Position numbers and translations under genes: made by a program. From Streptomyces noursei ATCC 11455 (GTDB lineage: Bacteria > Actinomycetota > Actinomycetes > Streptomycetales > Streptomycetaceae), in NCBI RefSeq assembly GCF_001704275.1, contig NZ_CP011533.1, forward strand, positions 620,001 to 684,000: a DNA stretch of 64,000 nucleotides, in the 5' to 3' direction. The notes under the pieces are model-generated. The model had not been told where the DNA came from and did no database searches. It saw only the letters and a program-made list of their open reading frames with translations. Shown one piece after another: positions 24,843 through 33,519 of the stretch; within the stretch, counting starts at the first letter, position 1; the number at the start of each line of letters is the position of its first letter.

Positions 24843-26057
24843 ATGGCTACCGACATCACAGACACCACCCATGCCGTCGATGCCGCCGCCGTCATGCGGC
24901 TGCTCCCGACCCGACCGCGGCTGCTCGCCCTCGGTGAGCCCACCCACGGCGAGGACACGTTGCTCGACATCCGCAACGAACTCTTCCGACAGCTCGTCGA
25001 GCAGGAGGGCTACCGGACGATCGCGATCGAGAGCGACTGCCTGATGGGCCTGGTCGTGGACGACTACGTCACCTCGGGCACGGGCACCCTCGACGACGTC
25101 ATGGAGCGCGGCTTCAGCCACGGGTTCGGCGCGTCCGCCGCCAACCGCGAGCTCGTGCGGTGGATGCGGGCGTACAACGACGGCCGGCCCGCGTCCGAAC
25201 AGCTCCGCTTCGCCGGTTTCGACGGCCCGCTGGAGATCACCGGCGCCGCGAGCCCCCGGCAGGCCCTCACCGCACTGCACCGCTACCTCGCGGCCCGGGT
25301 GGACGCTGACCTGCTTCCCTGCACCGCGCAGACGCTCGACCGCCTGCTAGGCTCCGACGACCGGTGGACCAATTCCGCCGCGATGATGGATCCGGCCCAG
25401 TCGGTGGGACAGTCGGCCGATGCCAGGGAGTTGCGGCTGCTCGCCGACGATCTGGTGACACTGCTCGACGAGCAGGCCCCGCATCTGATCGCGGCGGCCC
25501 CGCGGGACGACTGGGACCGCGCGTGCCTCTACGGGCGCACCGCGACCGGTCTGCTGCGCTACCACTTCCGGATGGCCGACACCTCACCGATGCGCATGAC
25601 CCGGCTCTGCGCGCTGCGGGATCTGATGATGGCCCACAACCTCCTGGCCGTCGCCGCTCGGGGCCCGGCACTCCTCCACGCCCACAACTCCCATCTCCAG
25701 CGGGAGAAGAGCTCGATGCAGATGTGGCAGGGACCGGTGGAATGGTGGAGCGCCGGTGCGTTGGTGAGCGCCCGGCTCGGCGACGGGTACGCCTTCATCG
25801 CCACGGCCCTCGGCACCATCCGGCACCAGGGCGTGGACACCCCGCCGCCGGACACCGTCGAAGGGCGCCTGTACGCGCTCCCGGAGGACCGCTACGTCGT
25901 CGACGCCCCCCGCCTGGCCGCCGCCCTCGGCGACCCGCGGCCCGCCCCCCGCGTGTCCCCCTACTTCGGCTACGCCCCACTCGACCCGTCCCACCTGCCC
26001 GGAATCGACGGGGTCGTGTTCATCAAGGACCTCCCCGGCATCCCGACGGACTCGTGA
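24843..26057 (+). CDS. Erythromycin-esterase family protein
   Basis: The 404-residue protein matches the Ere/succinoglycan-biosynthesis esterase fold: LALGEPTHGED (residues 28-38) supplies the Glu and the catalytic His, TIAIESD follows, and HAHNSHLQRE (about 279-288) gives the second His cluster of Ere enzymes. True Ere proteins hydrolyse the lactone ring of 14-membered macrolides, but most chromosomal homologues have unknown substrates. It is cytoplasmic, with no signal peptide. Its position next to an ABC/two-component module would fit a resistance function, though the terminator at 24661 makes it a separate transcript. Confidence 0.85.
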   Translation: MATDITDTTHAVDAAAVMRLLPTRPRLLALGEPTHGEDTLLDIRNELFRQLVEQEGYRTIAIESDCLMGLVVDDYVTSGTGTLDDVMERGFSHGFGASAANRELVRWMRAYNDGRPASEQLRFAGFDGPLEITGAASPRQALTALHRYLAARVDADLLPCTAQTLDRLLGSDDRWTNSAAMMDPAQSVGQSADARELRLLADDLVTLLDEQAPHLIAAAPRDDWDRACLYGRTATGLLRYHFRMADTSPMRMTRLCALRDLMMAHNLLAVAARGPALLHAHNSHLQREKSSMQMWQGPVEWWSAGALVSARLGDGYAFIATALGTIRHQGVDTPPPDTVEGRLYALPEDRYVVDAPRLAAALGDPRPAPRVSPYFGYAPLDPSHLPGIDGVVFIKDLPGIPTDS

Positions 26058-26079
26058 ACGAGGTGGGCGGGCCCTGCAT

Positions 26080-26109
26080 CGGGTCTTGACCGCACGCGGT
26101 GAAGACCCG
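26080..26109 (+). terminator. Terminator after the erythromycin-esterase-like gene
   Basis: CGGGTCTT at 26080-26087 pairs with AAGACCCG at 26102-26109, and an inner CCGC/GCGG stem extends the hairpin. It lies 23 bp past the stop. Confidence 0.75.
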
Positions 26110-26247
26110 GAGCTCCCGGCGGATCGAGCGCGCGGGCATCAGGAGTGGAATGAACCGTTTCTTGACCTCCCGTCCCCTATTCGCCTGTTCGCTCGCCTGC
26201 CAGGGTTCTCGTGCACACCACCGAGGTACGAGGAGAGAGGACTCTCG

Positions 26248-26850
26248 GTGAACTCAAGGGTGAGATCGGCACTGGTGGCCGGCGCGCTGGCGGCTGCGAC
26301 GGTGGCGGGAACAGCGGGCACCGCCCAAGCGAACACCTACCAGTACAACGTGATGCTCCAGGACTACGCCACCGGCTACTGCCTGGACTCCAACGGCGGC
26401 GACGTCTACATCAATCCGTGCCAGCCCGGTAATCCGTGGCAGCGGTGGAACGTCGCGTCCTACGACAGCAACGTCGGTGGCTACTACGACCGGGTGCAGA
26501 TCGTCCACCGCAAGGAGGGCAACTGCCTCCGAGTCCAGTGGTCGCATTCCGTCTCGCAGCCCAGTGGCTGGTTCGCAACCCGCGCGGCCGGATGCAATGC
26601 GAGCGACTACCACGACCAGTGGAACATGACCTGGGTCGGCAACAGCTCCGGCAACCCTCGCAACAGCTGGCAGTTCGCCAACTACCAGGCGGACTCCAAT
26701 CTCAACGAGGTGCTCTGCCTCGATCGCGGGCAGAACGGACACTGGAACCAGTTGCTGTGGGACCAGGGCCACCCGCAGGGGGCCCCGGTCGCCAAGACCA
26801 CCTGCTACAACCACACCAACCGGTACCAGATGTGGAACATGGTCCACTAG
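26248..26850 (+). CDS. Secreted ricin-type beta-trefoil lectin-like protein
   Basis: The 200-residue precursor begins with a Sec signal peptide (SRVRSALVAGALAAATVAG, cleavage at TAQA-NTYQ near residue 28). The mature 172 residues form a beta-trefoil-like domain: each third has a GYCLDS, NCLRVQ or LCLDRG strand followed by a QxW-type motif (PWQRWNV, HDQWNMTW, RYQMWNMVH), the carbohydrate-binding signature of RICIN domains. Six Cys could form disulfides. It has no catalytic domain, so it is a stand-alone lectin. GTG 26248 is chosen because a GAGGAGAGAGG run precedes it and it places the signal peptide correctly. Confidence 0.85.
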   Translation: MNSRVRSALVAGALAAATVAGTAGTAQANTYQYNVMLQDYATGYCLDSNGGDVYINPCQPGNPWQRWNVASYDSNVGGYYDRVQIVHRKEGNCLRVQWSHSVSQPSGWFATRAAGCNASDYHDQWNMTWVGNSSGNPRNSWQFANYQADSNLNEVLCLDRGQNGHWNQLLWDQGHPQGAPVAKTTCYNHTNRYQMWNMVH

Positions 26851-26872
26851 AGCGTGTCCATGGGGCGGGTGA

Positions 26873-27127
26873 CGGACTCGCCGGCAGATCGTTCCGTCAG
26901 TTGCGGGACGGGGCGATCTGCCTGACACCGCGTGGGCTCGGATGGAGCCGCGTCTTCCGAAGAACGTGGGCCTGGGCGGGCGAGGGAAGAATCACCGCAC
27001 AGCCATCAACGGCATCCTCCTCCGCCAGCGGACCGGCACACCGTGGCGTGACTGGCCCGCACGCTTCGGGAAGTGGAAAACGGCGCATGACCGTCACCGG
27101 CGATCGTCGGTGGACGGCGCGTGTCCG
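26873..27127 (+). pseudogene. IS5-family transposase remnant (N-terminal part)
   Basis: The frame after the TGA at 26870 reads GDLPDTAWARMEPRLPKNVG, then KNHRTAINGILLRQRTGTPWRD and RFGKWKTAHDRHRRSSVDG, a clear match to the N-terminal DUF4096 domain of Streptomyces IS5-type transposases. Homology stops at about 27121, and no DDE catalytic part or right end follows, so it is a truncated remnant. GAGCGTGTCC at 26851 just after the lectin stop could be the old left end. Its 3' edge overlaps the tail of the LysR gene on the other strand. Confidence 0.8.
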
Positions 27128-28077
27128 CTCGTAGCGCCGCGACGGGCGTGCTGCGCCCATGCCGGTACCCAGGTCGGTGCGTCGGGGCTGTGGGGGCGTA
27201 CGGCGGCGAGGTAGTCGCGGAGGGCGGCGAGTGTGGGGTGCGGATCGTCGGTGCGCCAGAGCAGGGAGTGCGGATAGACCGGGGTGGGCTCGCGCATGGG
27301 AATGCGCCGTAGGTCCTGGCCGACGGGCCAGACAAGCGGGGTCCGTTCGCCGAAGAAAGTGCCCAACGAGTCGGAGGCGGCGATGGCCTCAAGGAGTGCC
27401 TCGACGCCGAAGTTGGGGCCGATGGTGTCGATGGTGACGCCGAAGGCGTCGGCGAACGCGTCGTAGTAGGCGGCCCATTCGGTGCCCGGGGCGTTGCCCG
27501 GCATCCAGATGCGCTGTCCGGCGAGTTGGCCGGGGGTGACGGCACTGGCGTTGGCGAGGGGGTGTGCCGGGCCGACGCACAGCTGCAGGGCCTCGTCGAA
27601 GACCGGGACGCTCTCGATGCCCTCGGGGAGCTGTCTGCCCGGCATGGTGACGGCACGGAAGGTGACGTCGATGGTGCCTGCCTGGAGGGCCGCGATGGCC
27701 CGATCGACGTCGAAAAGGGTCACCACGTCGAGTTCCCGTTCGGGGTTCGCGCGATGGAACTCCCGCAGCAGTCCGGCCGGGCCGACCCGGCGGCCGATGA
27801 CGTCGACGCGCAAGGCCCGGCTTCCCGGGCGCACGGAGGCGGCCGCGCGCTCTTCGGCCCGCAGCAGGGCGCGGGCGTGCGGAAGGAACGCCTGGCCGTC
27901 GATGGTGAGGCCGACACCGCGCGCGGTGCGGTCGAAGAGTCGCACGCCGAGTTCCTGCTCCAGCGTGGCGATGCGCTTGGAGACGGCCTGCTGGGTGAGT
28001 GAGAGGTCGGCGGCGGTCTTCTGGAACTGGCCGGTGTCCGCGACCGCGACGAAGGTACGCACAGCGTTGAGGTCCAC
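27094..28077 (-). CDS. LysR-family transcriptional regulator
   Basis: The 327-residue protein has the LysR HTH (MDLNAVRTFVAVADTGQF, then AADLSLTQQAVSKRIATLEQELGVRLFDR; residues 1-60) and a LysR substrate-binding domain (ELDVVTLFDVDRAIAALQAGTIDVTF, QRIWMPGNAPGTEW). It lies divergent from the DnaE-like gene with 308 bp between. GTG 28077 is 7 nt after TAGGCT (minus strand), fitting a leaderless mRNA. The last ~12 codons (about 27094-27130) run into the IS5 remnant, so the C-terminal tail was probably changed by that insertion. Confidence 0.9.
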   Translation of the reverse strand: MDLNAVRTFVAVADTGQFQKTAADLSLTQQAVSKRIATLEQELGVRLFDRTARGVGLTIDGQAFLPHARALLRAEERAAASVRPGSRALRVDVIGRRVGPAGLLREFHRANPERELDVVTLFDVDRAIAALQAGTIDVTFRAVTMPGRQLPEGIESVPVFDEALQLCVGPAHPLANASAVTPGQLAGQRIWMPGNAPGTEWAAYYDAFADAFGVTIDTIGPNFGVEALLEAIAASDSLGTFFGERTPLVWPVGQDLRRIPMREPTPVYPHSLLWRTDDPHPTLAALRDYLAAVRPHSPDAPTWVPAWAQHARRGATSGHAPSTDDRR

Positions 28078-28084
28078 GCGAAGC

Positions 28085-28090
28085 AGCCTA
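28085..28090 (-). promoter_or_regulatory. Probable -10 box of lysR (TAGGCT)
   Basis: On the minus strand TAGGCT is followed by 7 nt and the GTG start at 28077; no ribosome binding site is visible. Confidence 0.5.
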
Positions 28091-28385
28091 CTGGTACAAG
28101 GAATGGTTGGGGCTCGCCGGCTTTCCGGTCGTTTGATCCGCTGATCCGAGCTGACTTAGATGACCTGGGTCAACGAACGGTTGTCCTTGTCAAGGCGCGA
28201 GCGGGTGCGGCAGCTGCTTGCCGGCGCCCGGCCGCACCCCGGCTCGCCCCCTTGGACGCAGGCCCGTGCCGGCCCGCGGCGTCCGCGCCGGGTCGGCCGC
28301 GGCCCTCGGCGAGGCCACCGTTGCGGCACCGCCGTCCCGGTGGGGCCTCCGCCCTGTCAGTTCCGTCATTGGAGGTGGCACACCC

Positions 28386-31300
28386 GTGCCCGATTCCTTT
28401 GTGCACCTGCACAACCACACCGAGTACTCGATGCTGGACGGCGCCCAGAAGCTGCGGCCGATGTTCGGTGAAGTGGCGCGACAGGGGATGCCCGCGATCG
28501 CCATGAGCGACCACGGGAACATGTTCGGGGCCTATGAGTTCGCGCAGGTCGCGAAGGACTTCGACGGCATCAGGCCGATCATCGGGATCGAGGCGTATGT
28601 GGCGCCCTCGTCCCGGTTCGCCCGCAAGCGGGAGTTCTGGGGCCCGGGCGGACGCCGCGCCGTGGGCGACGACGGCGAGGGCTCCAAGGACGTCTCCGGC
28701 GGCGGACGTTTCACGCACATGACCATGTGGGCGCGGACCGCGCGGGGCCTGCGGAACCTGTTCTGGCTCGGCACGCAGGCCAGTTATCAAGGGCAGTTCC
28801 CGGCGGGCAAGCCGCGGATGGACCGTGAGCTGATCGCCGAGCGGCCGGAGGGCATCATCGCCACGACCGGCTGCCCCTCCGGGGAGATCCAGACCCGGCT
28901 GCGGCTGGAGCAGTACGCCGAGGCCAGGTCCGCCGCCGCGGCCTACCAGGACATCTTCGGCCGGGAGAACTACTTCCTGGAACTGATGGACCACGGCCTG
29001 GCCATCGAGCGGGACGTCCGCGACGGACTGCTGCGCCTGGCCCGGGAGTTGGACATCCCGCTGCTGGCCACCAACGACGCGCACTACGTCACCGAGGACC
29101 AGGCCGACGCCCACGACAACCTGCTGTGCATCGGCGTCGGCAAGAACAAGGACGCCCCGGGCCGCTTCCGCTTCAACGGCTCCGGCTACTACCTCAAGTC
29201 GCCCGCGCAGATGCGCGCCCTCTTCGCCGAGCTGCCGCAGGCGTGTGACAACACGCTGTTGATCGCCGAGCGGATCGAGCCGTACGGCGACGTCTTCGAC
29301 CACGTCGACGAGATGCCGCAGTACCCGGACGTGCCCGACGGGGAGACCCAGGAGTCGTGGTTACGCAAGGAGGTGCTCAAGGGCCTGGCGGCCCGCTACG
29401 GCGACCCGGTCCCGCAGCACGTCCTGGACCGCTTCGAGACCGAGATGACGGTCATCGGCCCGATGGGCTTCAGCTCCTACTTCCTGGTGGTGGCGGACAT
29501 CTGCCGCTTCGCCCGCGACAGCAGGATCCCCCTCGGTCCGGGGCGCGGCTCGGCCACCGGCTCCCTCGTCGCCTACGCCACGCGCATCACCGAGCTGTGC
29601 CCGTTGGAGCACGGCCTGCTGTTCGAACGGTTCCTCAACCCCGAGCGCATCAACCCCCCGGACGTCGACCTCGACTTCGACGACCGCCAGCGCGACCGCA
29701 TGGTCCGCTACGTCATCGAGAAGTACGGCGACGAGTACACGGCCCTGGTGAACACCTTCGGCAAGATCAAGGCCAAGAACGCGATCAAGGACTCCTCGCG
29801 CATCCTGGGCTACCCGTACGCGCACGGCGAGCGGATCACCAAGGCGCTGCCGCCCGACCAGAACGGCAAGTCCGCCCCGCTCGGCGCGATCTTCGACCCG
29901 TCCCACCCCCGGTATGCGGAGGCCGGCGAGATCCGGCAGATGTACGAGCGCGAGCCGGACGTGCGGCGGGTGATCGACACCGCGCGCGGGGTGGAGGGCC
30001 TCACCCGCGGCACCGGGGTGCACGCCGCCGCGGTGATCCTGTCCAAGACCAGGCTTACCGACCGCATCCCCCTGCACATGCGGGCCGCCGACGGCGCGCG
30101 GATCACCGGATTCGACTACCCGTCGTGCGAGGCGATGGGCCTGATCAAGATGGACTTCCTCGGGCTGCGCAACCTGGGCGTGATCGACCACGCCATCGAG
30201 AACATCCGCGCCAACCGCGGCATCCGCCTGGCCACCGTGGCCCCCGACACGCCGGACACCTCCGACGTCGTCATCCCGCTCGACGACGCCAGGACCTATC
30301 GCCTGCTGGCCGAGGCCAACACCCTGGGCGTCTTCCAACTCGACAGCGGCGGCATGCGCGCCCTGCTCAAGCTGATGGAGCCCACCCGGTTCGAGGACAT
30401 CGCCGCGGCCAACGCCCTGTACCGGCCCGGCCCGATGGCCGCCAACGCCCACACCAACTACGCCCTGCGCCAGAACGGCAAACAGGACCCCACGCCGATC
30501 CACCCGGAACTCCGGCAGGCGCTGGACCCGATCCTCGGATCCACCCACCATCTGCTCGTCTATCAGGAGCAGATCATGGCCATCGCCCGCCAGTTGGCCG
30601 GCTACACCCTGGGCGGCGCCGACATGCTGCGCCGTGCGATGGGAAAGAAGAAACCGGAGGTCCTGGCCGCCGAGTGGGAGAGGTTCCAGACCGGTATGCA
30701 GGCCAACGGTTACTCCGACGAGGCGATCAAAGCCCTGTGGGACGTGATGCTGCCGTTCTCCGGCTACGCCTTCAACAAGTCCCACACCGCCGGCTACGGC
30801 CTGGTCTCGTACTGGACCGCCTACCTCAAGGCCAACTACCCGGCCGAGTTCATGGCCGCCCTGCTCACCTCGGTCGGCGACGACAAGGACAAGGCCGCTC
30901 TCTACCTTGCCGATGCCCGCCGCAACCGCGTCCGCGTACTGCCGCCCGACGTCAACGCCTCAACCGCCGAGTTCACCGCCGTCGGCGACGACGTCCGGTT
31001 CGGACTGCGTTCCGTGCGCAATGTCGGCGACAGCGTCATCGAGGCCGTCGTCGACGCCCGGCGCCACAAGGGGCGCTTCACGTCGTTCGCCGACTTCCTG
31101 CACAAGGTCGAGCTGCCCGCCCTCAACAAACGGGCCGTCGAATCCCTGATCAAGGCGGGCGCCTTCGACTCCCTGGGCCACACCCGCAAGGGCCTCACCG
31201 CCACGCACGAGGCCGCCATCGACGTGGTCGTCCCGGTGAAGAAGGCCGCCGGCTTCGGCCAGCACGACCTGTTCGCCGATCTCGCCACCGCGGACGACGC

Positions 31301-31982
31301 CCCGCCCGCCTTCGGCCTCGACCTCCCCCTCGACGACACCGAGTGGTCACGCCGGCAACTGCTGGCCACCGAACGGGAGATGCTGGGCCTCTATGTCTCC
31401 GCGCACCCGCTGGACGGCGCCGAACACCTCCTCGCCGCCGCCCGCGACTGCTCCGTCGCCGACCTCCTCGCCTCCGGCCGCACCACCGGCGAGGTGCGGC
31501 TGAGCGGCCTGATCGCCAACCTCCAGCACAAGGTGACCAAGAAGGGCAACCCCTGGGCGATCATCACCCTCGCCGACCGCGACGCCAGCCTCGACGTCCT
31601 CCTCTTCCCCGCCGTCTACCAACTCGTCCAGCACGCGCTGGCCGAGGACAACGTCATCACCGTCCAGGGCCGGATCGAGGACCGCGACGGCACCCTGAAC
31701 CTCCACGGCAAGGAACTCGGTGTGCTCGATGTCTCCGCGGCCGAACACGGCGGCCTGCCGCCGGTCCGTCTCGCCCTCCCCGCCCACCGGATCACCACCC
31801 GGTCCGTCGCCGAACTCACCCGGATCCTCATCGCGCACCCCGGTGACACACCGGTCCACCTCAGCGTCCGCACCACCCGAAGGACCACCGTCTACGCCCT
31901 ACGAGCCACCGTGAACGCCGCCACCATCGCCTCCGACATCAAGGGCACCTTCGGCGCCGAAGCCTGGGCGGGCCTGGCATGA
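28386..31982 (+). CDS. dnaE: DNA polymerase III alpha subunit paralogue (DnaE type) with a TTA codon
   Basis: The 1198-residue protein is a full-length C-family polymerase: PHP domain at the N-terminus (FVHLHNHTEYSMLDG, IAMSDHGNMFGAYEF, IIGIEAYVAP), the palm with PDVDLDFD (catalytic Asp426 and Asp428) and KMDFLGLRNL (Asp590), FNKSHTAGYGLVSY in the fingers, a helix-hairpin-helix region and a C-terminal OB fold (VRLSGLIANLQHKVTKKG). The sequence differs clearly from the replicative actinomycete DnaE1, which begins F-x-H-L-H-V-H-T-Q-Y-S, so I read it as the second DnaE of Streptomyces-like genomes. GTG 28386 is preceded by a strong GGAGGT; longer starts lack one. Codon 326 (29361-29363) is TTA, so translation may need bldA. 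Its stop overlaps the next start. Confidence 0.93.
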   Translation: MPDSFVHLHNHTEYSMLDGAQKLRPMFGEVARQGMPAIAMSDHGNMFGAYEFAQVAKDFDGIRPIIGIEAYVAPSSRFARKREFWGPGGRRAVGDDGEGSKDVSGGGRFTHMTMWARTARGLRNLFWLGTQASYQGQFPAGKPRMDRELIAERPEGIIATTGCPSGEIQTRLRLEQYAEARSAAAAYQDIFGRENYFLELMDHGLAIERDVRDGLLRLARELDIPLLATNDAHYVTEDQADAHDNLLCIGVGKNKDAPGRFRFNGSGYYLKSPAQMRALFAELPQACDNTLLIAERIEPYGDVFDHVDEMPQYPDVPDGETQESWLRKEVLKGLAARYGDPVPQHVLDRFETEMTVIGPMGFSSYFLVVADICRFARDSRIPLGPGRGSATGSLVAYATRITELCPLEHGLLFERFLNPERINPPDVDLDFDDRQRDRMVRYVIEKYGDEYTALVNTFGKIKAKNAIKDSSRILGYPYAHGERITKALPPDQNGKSAPLGAIFDPSHPRYAEAGEIRQMYEREPDVRRVIDTARGVEGLTRGTGVHAAAVILSKTRLTDRIPLHMRAADGARITGFDYPSCEAMGLIKMDFLGLRNLGVIDHAIENIRANRGIRLATVAPDTPDTSDVVIPLDDARTYRLLAEANTLGVFQLDSGGMRALLKLMEPTRFEDIAAANALYRPGPMAANAHTNYALRQNGKQDPTPIHPELRQALDPILGSTHHLLVYQEQIMAIARQLAGYTLGGADMLRRAMGKKKPEVLAAEWERFQTGMQANGYSDEAIKALWDVMLPFSGYAFNKSHTAGYGLVSYWTAYLKANYPAEFMAALLTSVGDDKDKAALYLADARRNRVRVLPPDVNASTAEFTAVGDDVRFGLRSVRNVGDSVIEAVVDARRHKGRFTSFADFLHKVELPALNKRAVESLIKAGAFDSLGHTRKGLTATHEAAIDVVVPVKKAAGFGQHDLFADLATADDAPPAFGLDLPLDDTEWSRRQLLATEREMLGLYVSAHPLDGAEHLLAAARDCSVADLLASGRTTGEVRLSGLIANLQHKVTKKGNPWAIITLADRDASLDVLLFPAVYQLVQHALAEDNVITVQGRIEDRDGTLNLHGKELGVLDVSAAEHGGLPPVRLALPAHRITTRSVAELTRILIAHPGDTPVHLSVRTTRRTTVYALRATVNAATIASDIKGTFGAEAWAGLA

Positions 31983-32338
31983 CCTCCACCACCGACCAGG
32001 TGCACCTCGTCGACGTGCGGACCGCCGCACTCCCGCCCTGCCAACGCTGCGGAGCGGCAGTGCTCCTGAGCGCCCGCTATCGGCACTCCTGGCAGAACCG
32101 GACCGGAGCCGCCGTCACCGGCTTCAAGGAGACCGCACTCTGTCCCACCTGCGACGCGGACGATCCGGCCGCGGCCGGTCTCCTCGCACTGCTGGGACCG
32201 GTCCGCCATCTCGACGCCACACACCTCACGGCCCTCGGCGAACTCGTCCTCGCCTGGCTGGAGGCGATCCGCCACCGGACACCGGACCCGACCGAACTGG
32301 CCGCCGAGGAAGCCCTGTGGAGAGCCGGCGAACTCTGA
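31979..32338 (+). CDS. Small two-CxxC protein (DUF6300-like) coupled to dnaE paralogue
   Basis: The 119-residue protein has two CxxC pairs, PPCQRCGAAV (Cys21, Cys24) and ALCPTCDAD (Cys55, Cys58), spaced as a zinc ribbon, followed by a helical half (LTALGELVLAWLEAIRHRTPDP, then ELAAEEALWRAGEL). I believe it matches the DUF6300 family, whose function is unknown. Its ATG overlaps the TGA of the DnaE paralogue (ATGA, 31979-31982), so both are made from one mRNA at linked rates; a role as polymerase partner is possible but unproven. A hairpin follows. Confidence 0.8.
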   Translation: MTSTTDQVHLVDVRTAALPPCQRCGAAVLLSARYRHSWQNRTGAAVTGFKETALCPTCDADDPAAAGLLALLGPVRHLDATHLTALGELVLAWLEAIRHRTPDPTELAAEEALWRAGEL

Positions 32339-32373
32339 GCACCTTCCACGGTGCGGTGGCTACCCGTTACGAC

Positions 32374-32392
32374 GGGCGCGGTGCGCGCGCCC
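32374..32392 (+). terminator. Terminator after the dnaE unit
   Basis: GGGCGCG at 32374-32380 pairs with CGCGCCC at 32386-32392 around a 5-nt loop, 36 bp past the stop. Confidence 0.6.
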
Positions 32393-32404
32393 CGCCACGG
32401 CCGC

Positions 32405-32440
32405 AGCCACTGCCACTGCCACTGCCACTGCCACTGCCAC
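32405..32440. repeat. GCCACT hexamer tandem repeat
   Basis: Six consecutive 6-bp units (GCCACT five times, then GCCACC) lie in the gap between convergent genes. Confidence 0.85.
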
Positions 32441-32506
32441 CGCCCCATCACCGTGACCGCACCGCCAACGCCGACGACGCCGCTGGTGTACCCCATCCGG
32501 CGCCGC

Positions 32507-33388
32507 TCAGGAGGGAACCGACTCGACCGTGAGCGCGGCGAGTTCCCCGAGGACGCGGGCCGCCGGCGCCGGGTCGATCAGCCACTTCAGGTGGCTGCCT
32601 TCGAGGGTGCGGACGTCATAGGGGTTGTCCGGCGTCAGGGCGTTGCCCTCGCGGATCAGCCGGTCCTGAAGGGCGAGCGGCAGGCTCGCGTCGTCGGCCA
32701 GGCGCACGAAGGTCTTGGGGATGCGGCCCCAGGTCGCGGCCTGCGCCCGGTCGGCGGAGGTGCCGACGTCCAGGTTCTCGTCGGGCTGGAAGGTGTTCAG
32801 GAAGGTCAGGAGCTCCTCGTCGGTGCCGTCGGCGAGGAAGGCCGCCTTGAACCCCGCGAGGGCGTCGCGATCCGCGGTCCGGAAGTTGACGCGGAGCAGG
32901 CCGAGTTCGGCCGGGTTGCCGGCCAAGGCCAGGGCCAGCGAGGCCGCGTCGACGGTAGCCATCTCCGGCTCGGCGTAGTAGTCGTTGGCATCCAGTTCGA
33001 CCGGGCACCAGGCGGAGACGTAGACGATGCGGTCGATCAGGTCCGGCCGTGCGTTGGCCGCAGCGGTCGCGGTGATACCACCACGACTGTGCGAGACGAG
33101 GATCACCGGCCCGTTCTCCTTGGCCCGTTCCAGGATCCCGATCAGGTGCCTGGCGTTGTCGGCGAGCGTGACACCCCGGAGCGAACCGGGCGCCGCGGCG
33201 AGACCTTCGAGATCCTGGGGTGCCTGATAGGCGTGCGAGTAGGTCGCCCCGAAACCGTGGCCGGGCAGGTCGACGGCGACCGACCGGTGCCCGAGAAGGC
33301 CGAGTTCGGCCTGGAGCGGCGCGAAGGAGAAGGAGTTCGCGAAGGCTCCATGAACGAGTACGAACGTCGGTTGCATCTGTCTGCTCAC
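32507..33388 (-). CDS. Alpha/beta hydrolase
   Basis: The 293-residue protein is an alpha/beta-hydrolase: oxyanion region LVHGAFANSFSF (about 11-22), VAVDLPGHGFG, the nucleophile elbow VSHSRGG (G replaced by S at the first position of GxSxG), and a C-terminal His in LEGSHLKWL. It resembles the plant-esterase-like hydrolases that cleave small esters or lactones. GTG 33388 is chosen because AGGAAG precedes it; an ATG lies 12 nt further in. It lies 131 bp downstream of the SDR gene on the same strand, probably cotranscribed, and the unit is divergent from an Lrp regulator. Confidence 0.87.
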   Translation of the reverse strand: MSRQMQPTFVLVHGAFANSFSFAPLQAELGLLGHRSVAVDLPGHGFGATYSHAYQAPQDLEGLAAAPGSLRGVTLADNARHLIGILERAKENGPVILVSHSRGGITATAAANARPDLIDRIVYVSAWCPVELDANDYYAEPEMATVDAASLALALAGNPAELGLLRVNFRTADRDALAGFKAAFLADGTDEELLTFLNTFQPDENLDVGTSADRAQAATWGRIPKTFVRLADDASLPLALQDRLIREGNALTPDNPYDVRTLEGSHLKWLIDPAPAARVLGELAALTVESVPS

Positions 33389-33519
33389 TCTTCGCTTCCT
33401 GAGCTGGGCCGGTATCCGACGGATCAGCCTACGCGGCGAAGATCATCGGCGCTGGCGACATAAGGCGGCCCGGGGACCTGTTGGTCGTCAGACCGTCCGC
33501 AAGGGACGCTCTGCGGGGC

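Noticed and set aside
28218..28385. N-terminal extension of the DnaE paralogue
   Set aside because: The extra ~56 residues are Pro/Arg/Gly-rich and lack PHP homology, while GTG 28386 has a strong GGAGGT.
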